In this document: piece after piece, positions 9,401-17,304 of the stretch | Layout of the letters: each line of letters opens with the position of its first letter | How positions within the stretch are numbered: the stretch's first letter is position 1 | Origin: Bradyrhizobium rifense | Lineage (GTDB): Bacteria; Pseudomonadota; Alphaproteobacteria; Rhizobiales; Xanthobacteraceae | Direction: 5' to 3' | DNA length: 64,000 bases | Assembly (NCBI RefSeq): GCF_008123425.1 | Contig: NZ_VSSS01000060.1 | Location: 1-64,000, forward strand | Notes under the pieces: generated by a model | What the model was told of the DNA's origin: nothing | Database searches by the model: none | What the model saw: only the letters and a program-made list of their open reading frames with translations | Translations under genes and position numbers: made by a program

Positions 9401-9523
9401 GTTGACGTTCGGCAGTGCAGCCACCGGCAGCAACGGATAGGCGACAAGCCCGGCAGCCAACAATCCGATCATCAGCAGCGCGGTCGCGATCGGCCGCCGG
9501 ATAAAGGGTGCGGAGATGTTCAT
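6410..9523 (-). CDS. RND efflux permease (HAE1, MdtB/MdtC-like)
   Basis: A 1037-aa inner-membrane proton-driven exporter of the resistance-nodulation-division family, of typical length. Seen: first membrane helix at residues 10-32 after MNISAPFIRRPIATAL; the proton-relay pair of aspartates in GFVVDDAVVEIENI near residue 400; and the second helix bundle with GIVKKNGIMLVDFAIQAE near 930. RND permeases work as trimers with a periplasmic adaptor and an outer-membrane channel. The adaptor is encoded just upstream with a 4-base overlap; no outer-membrane factor gene is near. Substrates cannot be read from sequence. The MdtABC-like sequence style hints at drugs, bile salts or plant phenolics. Confidence 0.95.
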   Translation of the reverse strand: MNISAPFIRRPIATALLMIGLLAAGLVAYPLLPVAALPNVNYPTLTVTAQMPGADPQTMASSVASPLELQFGEIPGLTQMTSASALGYTQVTLQFDLNRQIDGAVSDTLSAINAASPYLPTGMPYPPTIRKVNPADTPILVLGLTSDSLPLTTVDAYAENILLQKISQVQGVGLVGIGGQQKAAVRVQVDPQALAARGINLEDVRTVLGQANVDLAKGTLNSPRQTYTLNTNDQLFHPDQYADLVIAYRNGSPVRIRDIGRAVSAGENDLIAGWYNNKRAILLSVQRQPGANVIETVQRIKAMMPTLQASIPAAIKVKVISDRTQTIRASVADVEFTLLLTIALVVMVIFIFLRSFWATIIPAVTVPLSLIGTFAILYEMGYSLDNLSLMALSIAVGFVVDDAVVEIENITRHIEEGLSPYDAAMKGSGEIGFTVMAITFSLIAVFIPLFLMSGYVGLLFREFAITVSVALMLSLVISRTLTPMMCAYLLKPESHEHGRLYRWSERGFDLLLNAYEAGLKVVLRHRFITLMVMIATIVVTGYLYVIIPKGFFPQQDTGLILGQSEAAQDISFNAMAERQQAMLDAIVRDPAVASVGSAVGAGGGTYTVNDGRVFIQLKPADQRDPIGKVIARLRTNLANIQGITLYMQPAQDITVGARLNKTQFQYTMNDADHGELSHWAGLFLDKIKALPTVADVTTDQLNAGPLLDITIKREVASSYGILPYTIDNTLDDAFGQRIVSTMYTPLQQYHVVLEVNPKFQYGPEALNGIYIKSSSGQQVPLSTLVDSVVKVSPLVVNHQGQFPSVTISFNLAPGAAIGEAVSGIQSIEKELHPPLSLQTSFQGNAQAFGASLKSTPILIAASLFVIYLILGVLYESIIHPITIISTLPSAGVGALLLLMAAHYDLSVIAVVGIILLIGIVKKNGIMLVDFAIQAEQTDGLTPEQSIYQACINRFRPILMTTMAALLGAVPMMVGTGVGSEIRQPLGYAIVGGLALSQVLTLYTTPVVYLYLDRLQNWLFGARRHQTASCDIPPAPAE

Positions 9524-10704
9524 GGAATGGGTGCCTGCAAAGCGTCTTGGGCGGCGGCTTCCTGAGCGGCCTTGCCATGCAGCAGGACGACGCGCGTTCC
9601 CGGCCGCAGCTTGTATTGTCCGTCAGTCACGACTTGCTCGTTGGCTTCGAGACCGGAATCGATCAGCGCCTGACCGTCACTGATCTGCGCAACCTTGATC
9701 TGGCGGATGGAGACCGTGTCGTCCGAATTGACGACGTAGGCATATGGCCCGTTCGGTCCTTGCTGGACGACGGAGGCGGGGACCGTCAGGCCGTTGTGCC
9801 GTGTATCGAGCAGCAGTCGTGCATTGACGAGCTCGCCGGGCCAGAGGCTGCTCTCCTTGTTGGGAAAGTTCGCCTTGAGCTGGATCGAGCCGGTGGTCTG
9901 GAGGATCTCGTTGTTGACGAGTCCGAGCTGTCCCTCGCCAAGCCGAATCGTATTGTCCTGGTTGTAGGCCAGAACGGAAAGAGGTGTTTTCGTTTTCCGC
10001 TGCTGTTGCTGGATCTGCGGAAGAGCGGTCTCCGGCAGGGTGAAGATCAGCGAGATCGGATCAAGCTGAGTCACGACGCAGAGGCCGTTCGTGCTTGACG
10101 GGCTGATGATATTGCCAATGTCGATCTGACGAATGCCAACCACACCATTGATCGGAGACGTAAGCCGCGTGAAACTGAGCTGCACCTTTGCGGCGTCGAT
10201 CAGTGCCTGATCGGCCTTGATCGCCGCCTGCAGCTGGCTGACTTGCGCATTTTGCGTTTCAATCAATTGCGGCGTGGCCCAGCCTTTGTCGCCGAGCTGG
10301 TTGTAACGGGCTTGATTGGCGCGCGCATTTGCGAGTTGTGCCTGATCGCGTTCCAGGTTGGCGGCATATTGATCGATCAAAGCCTGGTAAGGCCGCGGAT
10401 CGATCTGTGCGAGCAGATCGCCAGCATGGACCTGCTGGCCCTCGGTGAAGTTGATGCTGATGATCTGCCCCTGGATCTGGGCGCGCACGATGTCGGTGTT
10501 GTAGGCGATCACAGTGCCGACGCCGGTCAGATAGATCGGGACGTCATGCCGGGCGACGGTGCCGGCGACGATCGGAACAGCTGGCGCCGGAGCCGGTGCA
10601 GCGGCGGCCTTCTGCAAGGGGTCAAGGTGCGTAAGGTGCAGCAGGCCGGCACTCGCAATGACCACGGCCGATACGGCGGCTGAGATGACGATCTTCGTTT
10701 TCAT
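9520..10704 (-). CDS. RND periplasmic adaptor (HlyD/MdtA-like membrane fusion protein)
   Basis: A 394-aa membrane-fusion protein. The N-terminal hydrophobic segment (residues 5-22) anchors or exports it, then come a Pro/Ala-rich linker, a lipoyl-type half-motif (YNTDIVRAQIQGQIISINF), a helical hairpin (about 100-170, with YAANLERDQAQLANARANQ) and beta-barrel domains (SFTRLTSPINGVVGIRQ). It bridges the permease encoded next and an outer-membrane channel. Its stop overlaps the permease start (ATGA), implying coupled translation. No regulator gene is adjacent; the upstream neighbour on the same strand is a low-complexity secreted protein. Confidence 0.94.
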   Translation of the reverse strand: MKTKIVISAAVSAVVIASAGLLHLTHLDPLQKAAAAPAPAPAVPIVAGTVARHDVPIYLTGVGTVIAYNTDIVRAQIQGQIISINFTEGQQVHAGDLLAQIDPRPYQALIDQYAANLERDQAQLANARANQARYNQLGDKGWATPQLIETQNAQVSQLQAAIKADQALIDAAKVQLSFTRLTSPINGVVGIRQIDIGNIISPSSTNGLCVVTQLDPISLIFTLPETALPQIQQQQRKTKTPLSVLAYNQDNTIRLGEGQLGLVNNEILQTTGSIQLKANFPNKESSLWPGELVNARLLLDTRHNGLTVPASVVQQGPNGPYAYVVNSDDTVSIRQIKVAQISDGQALIDSGLEANEQVVTDGQYKLRPGTRVVLLHGKAAQEAAAQDALQAPIP

Positions 10705-10768
10705 GGATGTTGCTCCGGAAGGCAGAAGCTCAGTAGCCGCCTGAGGATGCGGATGCAGAGGATGAGCA

Positions 10769-11491
10769 TCAAGGTGTGGCGATCGAAGCGGGCGCCGTGG
10801 CGGGGGCGGTTACAGTCGGCACCGTCGGCGCGATGCTACCCGTCACTAGCGGTGCTGCCGGCGCGGGAAGCAGTGTCGCAGAGCTAACACCGAGATTGCC
10901 GATCTCCGTTGAGTCGAGCGGAATGCCGGTCTTGGGACTGCCGCCGGGCGTTGTCGGGGCCGTCGAACTCGGGCTTGAGGATGCGGCGAAGCTGCTCGAG
11001 CCGGAGCCGCACATGCCCGACATGCCGGCGGTATCGAGCGTGCCCGATGTGGTCGACATCCCGGAACCTGGCGTCATCGTCGACATCGACGAGGTCGCCG
11101 CTATTCCGGACGACATATCTATCGAGGCTGCTGTATTCCCGGCCGCGCTGCCGGCGGCCGTTGTTGATCCCGCCATCGCCATTCCGCCGCCGTCATAGGT
11201 CGACGTCGAGCCGTACATTCCGCTCGGCGAGAGACCGAGGGTTGAGCATCCAGTGCCGGTGGAGGGAATGGCGATGCTGCTGGTGACCATAGGGGCCGGG
11301 CTGATGCCTGATGAAGGAAGTTCGGTTGCACCAAGGCCGATCCCCAAGGGCGAAATCGCCGCTCCCATGTTGCTGCCAAGCGGGGAAGTCGCTCCCACCG
11401 TCGGAGTCGGGAGCGCCATCCCTGTCACCTGTGCAAGCGCCCCACCGCTCGCGAGGAAGGCAAGGCAGGCGGCGATCAAGCGATATCTCAC
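10769..11491 (-). CDS. Low-complexity Ser/Thr/Gly-rich secreted protein (family copy 1)
   Basis: About 240 aa. A signal peptide (MRYRLIAACLAFLASGGALA) is followed by QVTGMALP and a long region made mostly of S, T, G, A, P and M with no folded-domain signature. Only three cysteines remain after the leader (TGCSTLG and SGMCGSG among them). The GTG start at 11491 is preferred because GGAG lies 7 bases upstream. A second window gene (59803-60621, minus) has the same plan: a similar leader, LAQV at the cleavage site, then Ser/Thr/Pro-rich sequence. Function unknown; a disordered surface or periplasmic protein is inferred. It lies 64 bases upstream of the RND adaptor on the same strand and may be cotranscribed with it. 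Confidence 0.65.
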   Translation of the reverse strand: MRYRLIAACLAFLASGGALAQVTGMALPTPTVGATSPLGSNMGAAISPLGIGLGATELPSSGISPAPMVTSSIAIPSTGTGCSTLGLSPSGMYGSTSTYDGGGMAMAGSTTAAGSAAGNTAASIDMSSGIAATSSMSTMTPGSGMSTTSGTLDTAGMSGMCGSGSSSFAASSSPSSTAPTTPGGSPKTGIPLDSTEIGNLGVSSATLLPAPAAPLVTGSIAPTVPTVTAPATAPASIATP

Positions 11492-11621
11492 GGGTGTGCT
11501 CCATTGCAAAGAAGCGGTGAAATGAACCTAACGATCGCTGACGAATGCCCTTGCGGTTTTGCACGAAATTCGCGTGACATCGGTCTCGGGCAGCGGCAAT
11601 CCCAAAGGGAACAAAGAGAAA

Positions 11622-11639
11622 GACCCGCCGAGGCGGGTC
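11622..11639 (-). terminator. Rho-independent terminator of the PaoABC-like operon
   Basis: A perfect 8-bp stem, GACCCGCC/GGCGGGTC, with a 2-base gap in the middle. Read on the minus strand it lies 48 bases after the stop codon of the molybdenum subunit gene and is followed by a T-rich tract (TTTCTCTTT). Confidence 0.8.
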
Positions 11640-11686
11640 GCTTCGTCTTTCAAGCGCGGCGCAGATCAATAGCGTGCGACAAATGC

Positions 11687-13888
11687 TCAGGCCTGTGTCG
11701 GCAAATGGGTAAGAATCTTGTCGAGTGTTATCGGATAGCTCCTGATCCTTGCGCCGCAGGCGTTGTAGATCGCATTGGCGATCGCCGCTCCGGCACCGCA
11801 GATCCCGAGCTCGCCGATCCCCTTGCTCTTCAGCGGATTGGAGCGCTCGTCCAGCTCCGGAAGGAAGATGGCTTCCACGCCCGGCGGGATATCCGCATGC
11901 ACCGGCACGTGGTACTCGGCCAAGTCGTGGTTGACGAAGTAGCCAAAGCGAGGATCGAGCACGAGGTCCTCGTGCAGGGCCGCGCCGACGCCGAACACCA
12001 TTCCGCCAATAGCTTGCGAGCGCGCCGTCTTTGCGTTCAGCACGCGTCCGGCAGCGAATACGCCCAGCATTCGCCGCAAGCGCACTTCTCCGGTATCCCG
12101 GTCAACGCCAACCTCCGCAAAATGCGCGCCATAGGATTGCTGAGAGAAGTCCTGATTGTTGCGGCCCGGGCTGATTTCGCCCTCGGCTTCAATTCCGGAA
12201 CCGACAAGTTCTGTGAGGCTGACAGAGCGCTCTGCCGTTGCAATGTGGCCGTCGCCAAAACGCGCTGTATTGGGATCCATGCCGGCCCGTACCGCCAGTT
12301 TCTCGCGCAAGGCCTGACACGCGTCGAACAGTGCCGATCCGGAGCTCGCCGCGCCGAACGAGCCGCCTGAGCCGGCTGCTTCCGGAAAGATCGTATCGCC
12401 GAGATCAACCCGCACTCTTTCAATCGGCAATCCCAGCATCTCGGCGGCGATCTGTGCCAGGATCGTGTAGGTCCCCGTGCCGATATCGGTCATTGCCATT
12501 TTCACGGTGGCCAATCCATCGGGATCCAGCCGTACATTGGCTCTCGAGTACCGGAGGGGATTGCCTCGGGTTCCGGCAGACATGCCCGTTCCGACCAACC
12601 AGTGTCCGTCCCGAACCTGACCGGGGATCGAATTGCGCTTGTCCCAGCCGAACCGACGTGCGCCCTCCTGCATGCAGGCAACCAGATTGCGACTGGAGTA
12701 GGGGATGTGCTTTTCAGGATCCTCGGCGGGCTCATTCCGGATTCGCAGCTCGATCGGATCGAGCTTCAGCCTTTCCGCAAGCTCGTCCATGGCGCACTCC
12801 AGCGCGAGCAGGCCGACCGCCTCGCCGGGCGCGCGCATGGAAGATGCGACGGGAATGTCGAGCGGCACCAGGCGATGCCGCGTCAGCCGATTGGGGCCGG
12901 CATAGAGGGAACGGGTCTGAAGCGCGGCAGCCTCGTAGACCTGTTCGGACGGAAAGTTGCCGGAGAAGACGTCGTGGCCGATCGCGACAATCCGGCCGTC
13001 GCGGTCGGTACCGAGGCGGATGCGCTGGATGGTGTCAGAGCGATGCGTCGTCACATGGAAGATCTGCTGCCTCGTGAGCGCGACCTTGACGGGACGCTTG
13101 AGGTATCGTGAAGCGATTGCGGCAAGAATGGCATCGGCGTTCACCCATAGCTTGCCGCCGAAGCCGCCGCCGATGAAGGGGCTGACCAGCCGAACGTTTC
13201 CGATGGGGATGTTCAACGTCCTGGCGATGGCCTGCTGGCCCTGATTCAGCATCTGGTTCGCCGTATGCAGGATCAACTTGTCGTCGTCCCACATCGCGAG
13301 CGTCGCATGCGGCTCCATCATCGCGTGGCTTTGCAGCGGGGTACTGTAGGACACATCGATCTGCACAGGCGCGCCCGCATACGCGTCCGAGAAATTTCCG
13401 ACTTCGCTGTCGGCCGGTGCACCGTCCGTTTGGTGCGGGACGCGGGCCTGGTCGAGATGTTGGGGCAGAGCGTAGTGTCCTCCGTCCCGATCATACCGCA
13501 CGTTGACCAGAAACGCGGCGGCCCTGGCCTGCTCGAATGTTTCGGCAACGACGAACGCGACGGGCTCGCCGTAGCGGGACACGACAGGGCCCGTGAGCAC
13601 GGGATGGGCCTCGCGATGATTGCCGGTCCCCTGCTTGGGAGAGTTGCGATAGGTGAGGACGAGTTTGACGCCTGGCGCCCGCTCGGCCGCGAGCGTTTCG
13701 ATCGAGGCGATCTCGCCCTTTGCGATCGAAGCTTCAACGACAAACCCGTAGAGTGCGTCCTGTTGCATCTCGTAGGCGTAGCGTGCACCGCCGGTGACCT
13801 TCAGTCGTCCGTCGACACGATCGAGCGATTTGCCGACGACCTTCTCGGCATCCAGCGCATTGGCCCCAACCGGTGCATCCATGTCCAT
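11687..13888 (-). CDS. paoC: Aldehyde oxidoreductase molybdenum-binding subunit (PaoC-like, xanthine oxidase family)
   Basis: A 733-aa large subunit that should carry the molybdopterin cofactor. Seen: SLDRVDGRLKVTGGARYAYE at the start of the family's first domain, GGGFGGKLWVNADAIL, SMRAPGEAVGLLALECAMDE in the cofactor-binding part, and GIGELGICGAGAAIA with Glu693, the position of the catalytic glutamate in E. coli PaoC (Glu692). It oxidises aldehydes to acids with the FAD and iron-sulfur subunits encoded just upstream. The start at 13888 is used because GAGGA precedes it and the longer frame overlaps the FAD gene without homology. Export, if any, would be by hitch-hiking with the Tat-signal-bearing small subunit. 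Confidence 0.9.
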   Translation of the reverse strand: MDMDAPVGANALDAEKVVGKSLDRVDGRLKVTGGARYAYEMQQDALYGFVVEASIAKGEIASIETLAAERAPGVKLVLTYRNSPKQGTGNHREAHPVLTGPVVSRYGEPVAFVVAETFEQARAAAFLVNVRYDRDGGHYALPQHLDQARVPHQTDGAPADSEVGNFSDAYAGAPVQIDVSYSTPLQSHAMMEPHATLAMWDDDKLILHTANQMLNQGQQAIARTLNIPIGNVRLVSPFIGGGFGGKLWVNADAILAAIASRYLKRPVKVALTRQQIFHVTTHRSDTIQRIRLGTDRDGRIVAIGHDVFSGNFPSEQVYEAAALQTRSLYAGPNRLTRHRLVPLDIPVASSMRAPGEAVGLLALECAMDELAERLKLDPIELRIRNEPAEDPEKHIPYSSRNLVACMQEGARRFGWDKRNSIPGQVRDGHWLVGTGMSAGTRGNPLRYSRANVRLDPDGLATVKMAMTDIGTGTYTILAQIAAEMLGLPIERVRVDLGDTIFPEAAGSGGSFGAASSGSALFDACQALREKLAVRAGMDPNTARFGDGHIATAERSVSLTELVGSGIEAEGEISPGRNNQDFSQQSYGAHFAEVGVDRDTGEVRLRRMLGVFAAGRVLNAKTARSQAIGGMVFGVGAALHEDLVLDPRFGYFVNHDLAEYHVPVHADIPPGVEAIFLPELDERSNPLKSKGIGELGICGAGAAIANAIYNACGARIRSYPITLDKILTHLPTQA

Positions 13889-13899
13889 TTTGATGTTCC

Positions 13900-14880
13900 T
13901 CAGATACGGGTGATCTCGCCGAGCACGGCATGCAGGGTGCGGCGGGTCAGCGGAATTTTGAAATCGTTGGAGCCGACGCCATGCGCGCCCTGGAGAACCG
14001 CGTCCGCGGCTGCATCGAACGAATTGACGCCGGCAACTGCATTCGCGAGACTTTGCTCGGCGGCGGTGACGCGCCACGGCTTGGGAGCAAGCCCGCCGAA
14101 CGCGAGCCGCGCCGAGCGAATTCGGCCGCGAACGCTATCGACGATGGCCGCCACCGAAACCAGCGCAAAAGCGTAGGACGCGCGGTCGCGCACCTTTCGG
14201 TAGACCTGCGTGCCCGGAGGCGGCGGAGGCAGCGTCACGGCCGTGACGATCTCGCCCGTACCCAGAGCCGACTCAATTTGTGGCGTGCGGCCTGGAAGCC
14301 GGTGGAAGTCGGCGATCGGGATCGTGCGGGCTCTGCCTTCATGGTCAATCGTCTCGACCTTTGCATCGAGCGCGCGCATGGCAACGGCCATATCCGACGG
14401 ATGGGTCGCGATGCACGCCTCGCTACCCCCCAGGATCGCATGGATGCGGTTGAAGCCGGCGAGCGCAGAACAGCCCGAGCCGGGTACACGCTTGTTGCAG
14501 GGTTTTGTGACGTCGTAGAAGTAGTAGCAGCGCGTCCGCTGCAGCAGATTGCCGGCCGTCGTCGCCTTGTTGCGCAATTGAGCACTCGCGCCGGCGAGCA
14601 GGGCACGGCTTAGCACGCCGTAGTGCTGCCGCACCCGCGGATCTGCCGCGAGGTCGGTGTTGCGGACCAACGCGCCGATACGCAAGCCGCCTTCCGAGGT
14701 CTCTTCGATCTTGCCGAGCGGCAGCCGGTTGATGTCGACCAGGGTCGATGGGGTCTCCACCTGCAACTTCATGAGATCGAGCAGGTTGGTGCCGCCGGCA
14801 ATGAACTTGACGCCGGGTTTGTTCGCTGCGATAGCGGCATCCGTGACCGATTGCGCGCGCCCATAGGAGAAGGCTTTCAT
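13900..14880 (-). CDS. paoB: Aldehyde oxidoreductase FAD-binding subunit (PaoB-like)
   Basis: A 326-aa medium subunit of the xanthine-oxidase family. The FAD-binding loop is KPGVKFIAGGTNLLDLMKLQ near residue 25. A Cys-rich insertion in the middle (RCYYFYDVTKPCNKRVPGSG followed by C) matches the extra [4Fe-4S] site known from PaoB and 4-hydroxybenzoyl-CoA reductase relatives. It takes electrons from the Moco subunit. It overlaps the small-subunit stop by 4 bases (ATGA) and is separated from the Moco subunit by 11 bases, so the three are one operon. Confidence 0.92.
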   Translation of the reverse strand: MKAFSYGRAQSVTDAAIAANKPGVKFIAGGTNLLDLMKLQVETPSTLVDINRLPLGKIEETSEGGLRIGALVRNTDLAADPRVRQHYGVLSRALLAGASAQLRNKATTAGNLLQRTRCYYFYDVTKPCNKRVPGSGCSALAGFNRIHAILGGSEACIATHPSDMAVAMRALDAKVETIDHEGRARTIPIADFHRLPGRTPQIESALGTGEIVTAVTLPPPPPGTQVYRKVRDRASYAFALVSVAAIVDSVRGRIRSARLAFGGLAPKPWRVTAAEQSLANAVAGVNSFDAAADAVLQGAHGVGSNDFKIPLTRRTLHAVLGEITRI

Positions 14881-15527
14881 GTCTGTTCTCCCATTGCCTG
14901 CCTGATCGCCGCGACGATGTTCGGGTAGGCCGCGCAGCGGCAGATATTGCCGCTCATCCGCTCACGAATTTCATCGTCGCTGAGCTCCGCAGCCAACTGG
15001 GTGAGATCCGCGGTCACGTAACTCGGCACACCCTCGCGACTTTCCGCGAGCATGCCCACTGCTGAGCAGATCTGGCCCGAAGTGCAGTAGCCGCACTGAA
15101 ACCCGTCATGCTCGACGAACGCGGCCTGCATGGGATGCAGTTCTTCGCCGGAAGCAAGTCCTTCAACCGTGGTTATCGAGTGGCCATCGTGCATGACTGC
15201 TAGCGTAAGGCATGAATTGATGCGACGTCCCTCGACCAGAACGGTGCAGGCGCCGCACTGGCCGTGATCGCATCCCTTCTTCGAGCCGGTGAACGCCAGA
15301 TGCTCGCGCAAGGCGTCCAGCAAGGTTGTGCGGGGATCGAGCGTTAGATTGTGCAGGTGGCTGTTGACCCGAAGTGCGATTGACGTGGGAAGGGGGTCAA
15401 CGTGACCGGTCCCGGAGGCAAGCGCGCCTCGTGGAAGGCTGCTCAACAGGAGCGCGGTGGTGCCGGTCTCGATAACCGTCCGGCGCGTGACCTCCGCGGT
15501 TGGAAAAATGGCGTGTGTATCTTCCAT
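14877..15527 (-). CDS. paoA: Aldehyde oxidoreductase [2Fe-2S] subunit with Tat leader (PaoA-like)
   Basis: A 216-aa small subunit. The N-terminus VTRRTVIETGTTALLLSS is a twin-arginine leader, as in E. coli PaoA, which carries the folded complex to the periplasm. The plant-type cluster ligands are in GCDHGQCGACTVLVEG and NSC; the second cluster is in CGYCTSGQ and NICRCAAYPN. The start at 15527 is chosen because the leader begins there; the frame extending further upstream runs through the cupin gene. First gene of the paoABC-like operon, directly after the cupin gene. Confidence 0.92.
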   Translation of the reverse strand: MEDTHAIFPTAEVTRRTVIETGTTALLLSSLPRGALASGTGHVDPLPTSIALRVNSHLHNLTLDPRTTLLDALREHLAFTGSKKGCDHGQCGACTVLVEGRRINSCLTLAVMHDGHSITTVEGLASGEELHPMQAAFVEHDGFQCGYCTSGQICSAVGMLAESREGVPSYVTADLTQLAAELSDDEIRERMSGNICRCAAYPNIVAAIRQAMGEQT

Positions 15528-15552
15528 GTCTGTTCCGTGTTTGCAGGGCAAA

Positions 15553-15990
15553 TCAAAGATTGTCGGGGTTAGGTCGCCTCGCCCATGGCCAGGTCGCGTC
15601 CGGCAGATTGACGACGATAGGTAGAGGCGTGCTGCGCACCACGACCCACCGGAAAGGAAGAAGCTGGGAGGGATTGATCTCCATATGCGGAAGAAACGCA
15701 GGGACGTGAATGAAGTCGCCGGCCTTCGCGCGTGCAGAGAATTCACCCTTGTCGCCCCAGCGAACTTCGCAACGGCCTGACAGGACGAATGCGATCGTGT
15801 CCTGTTCGCCGTGGTGGTGGATTCCGGTTCGTGCGCCCGGCTCAACTTCGAAGAGGCCGCCCCAGATTGACGAGTTGATGCCCAGCGACGGTCCGATCGC
15901 GGCGAAGCGATGGGAGCCTGATGTCTGGGCCGTCGTCGCGTCGAAGCGGTCTCGGCTCACGATTTGGATTGCAGATCGCGTGTCCATCAT
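15553..15990 (-). CDS. Single-domain cupin protein
   Basis: A 145-aa beta-barrel protein. The cupin metal motif is seen as GARTGIHHHGEQDTIAFVLSG (two histidines, then glutamate/aspartate) and the second motif as AGDFIHVPAFLPHMEIN. No signal peptide. Such small cupins bind a metal and act as isomerases, dioxygenases or ligand sensors; no specific reaction can be named. It overlaps the aldo/keto reductase stop by 4 bases and lies 25 bases upstream of the PaoA-like gene, so it probably belongs to the same transcript as the aldehyde oxidoreductase. Confidence 0.8.
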   Translation of the reverse strand: MMDTRSAIQIVSRDRFDATTAQTSGSHRFAAIGPSLGINSSIWGGLFEVEPGARTGIHHHGEQDTIAFVLSGRCEVRWGDKGEFSARAKAGDFIHVPAFLPHMEINPSQLLPFRWVVVRSTPLPIVVNLPDATWPWARRPNPDNL

Positions 15991-17003
15991 GCCGCCTCCC
16001 GATCCGGAGGTGCCATGAATTCGGGACCGATGGGATCCTTGATCGTCTCCTGAAGAATTCGATCGATTTCGGCCATGGCTTCAGCATCGATCCGCCACCC
16101 GAGCACGTCGGCGATCGGCGAAAGCTGCTCGGCGCGCCGGGCGCCCCACAGCGCGATGTTCCGCTCGCCACGATCGAGTACCCAGCGCACCGCCAGATGG
16201 ATCACTCCTCTGTTGAAGCGTTCCCGTGCGAACTGGTCGAGGCGCTCCACGGCGTCGAGATATTGCTGAAAGCGGGGCGATCGAAACTTGGGGTCGTTCT
16301 TCCGCAGGTCGTCGCCGGTGAAGCGGCTCGATGTGGACATGCTCCCGGACAGCAGGCCGCGGCACAGCGAGCCGTAAGCCAGCAGGGCGATCTTCACCTC
16401 CTGACAATAGGGGAGCACGTCTTGTTCAATTGCGCGTTCGAACAGATTGTAGGGCGGCTGAGCCGTATGAAGTGGCGCGACCTTGCGGAATTCATCCATT
16501 TGCGCCGGGCTGAAATTGCTGACGCCGACCGCCCGAATTTTGCCGTCGCGGTGCAGCGCGCTGACCGCCTCGGCAGTTTCGGCAATCGGCGTCAGCGGAT
16601 CAGGCCAGTGCACCTGATAGAGATCGATGACATCCGTCCGAAGCCGGCGCAAAGAGCCCTCGGCTTCCTCGATGATTCGGGCCTTGCGCGCGTTGCGGAA
16701 CGGTTGGCCGTTCCTCCAGTCGAGCCCGACCTTTGTGGCGATGATGGCGTTCTGGCGGCGACCGTCGACGAGGGCCTTTCCGACGATTTCTTCCGAGCGG
16801 CCGAATCCGTAGACGGGCGCTGTATCGATGAGATTGATTCCGCGATCGAGCGCTTCCTGGATGGTTCTGATTGCATCGCTTTCGTCGGTTCCGCCCCACA
16901 TCCAGCCACCGATCGCCCAAGTCCCGAGCGCAATGCGAGATGCTCGGATGGATGTGCCGGGAATGTCGATGTATTCCATGTTTCTTTTCGGGGCGACTTT
17001 CAT
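15987..17003 (-). CDS. Aldo/keto reductase
   Basis: A 338-aa NAD(P)H-dependent (alpha/beta)8-barrel oxidoreductase. The catalytic region is clear: NLIDTAPVYGFGRSEE contains the Asp and Tyr, IIATKVGLDW the Lys, and YQVHWPDP the His. The C-terminal part (HLAVRWVLDRGERNIALWGA) is the cofactor-phosphate region of the AKR family. It would reduce or oxidise sugars or aldehydes in the cytoplasm. Being first in a run with a cupin and a periplasmic aldehyde oxidase, it suggests a shared job in carbonyl-compound metabolism, which is inference. Confidence 0.9.
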   Translation of the reverse strand: MKVAPKRNMEYIDIPGTSIRASRIALGTWAIGGWMWGGTDESDAIRTIQEALDRGINLIDTAPVYGFGRSEEIVGKALVDGRRQNAIIATKVGLDWRNGQPFRNARKARIIEEAEGSLRRLRTDVIDLYQVHWPDPLTPIAETAEAVSALHRDGKIRAVGVSNFSPAQMDEFRKVAPLHTAQPPYNLFERAIEQDVLPYCQEVKIALLAYGSLCRGLLSGSMSTSSRFTGDDLRKNDPKFRSPRFQQYLDAVERLDQFARERFNRGVIHLAVRWVLDRGERNIALWGARRAEQLSPIADVLGWRIDAEAMAEIDRILQETIKDPIGPEFMAPPDREAA

Positions 17004-17304
17004 TGCTTACTCCTGTCTTGTCTGCGCGCACCTGATTGCATGAGATGACGCCGGGGGAGGGTCGCGCGAACCGATCTCGATGCTCTGATCGGACACCTGC
17101 TGTGTCTGGACATCGCGGCTGCTACTGCACGCCTGCGGCGTTTTGAGTGGACGACTTGATAGGTCCGAAGTATTGCCGCTGGCGATGCGTCGCTATTAAA
17201 TTGGACTTCAGAGTCGTCACTTTGAATTGACGCCCCGGAATGGGGCTGCCGTCGGTCCGGATGACGCAAGCGGATCCGGACCGAAGGCAGGGAGCTCCAG
17301 GTCA
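17004..17304. other. Intergenic region, no gene seen
   Basis: It holds the 5' side of the aldo/keto reductase gene and the 3' side of the Gly/His-rich gene, both on the minus strand. I see no supportable coding sequence, no long hairpin and no clear promoter hexamers. Confidence 0.5.

Noticed and set aside
12238..13077. Plus-strand open frame of 279 codons
   Set aside because: Antisense to the molybdenum subunit of the aldehyde oxidoreductase; Arg/Pro-rich shadow.
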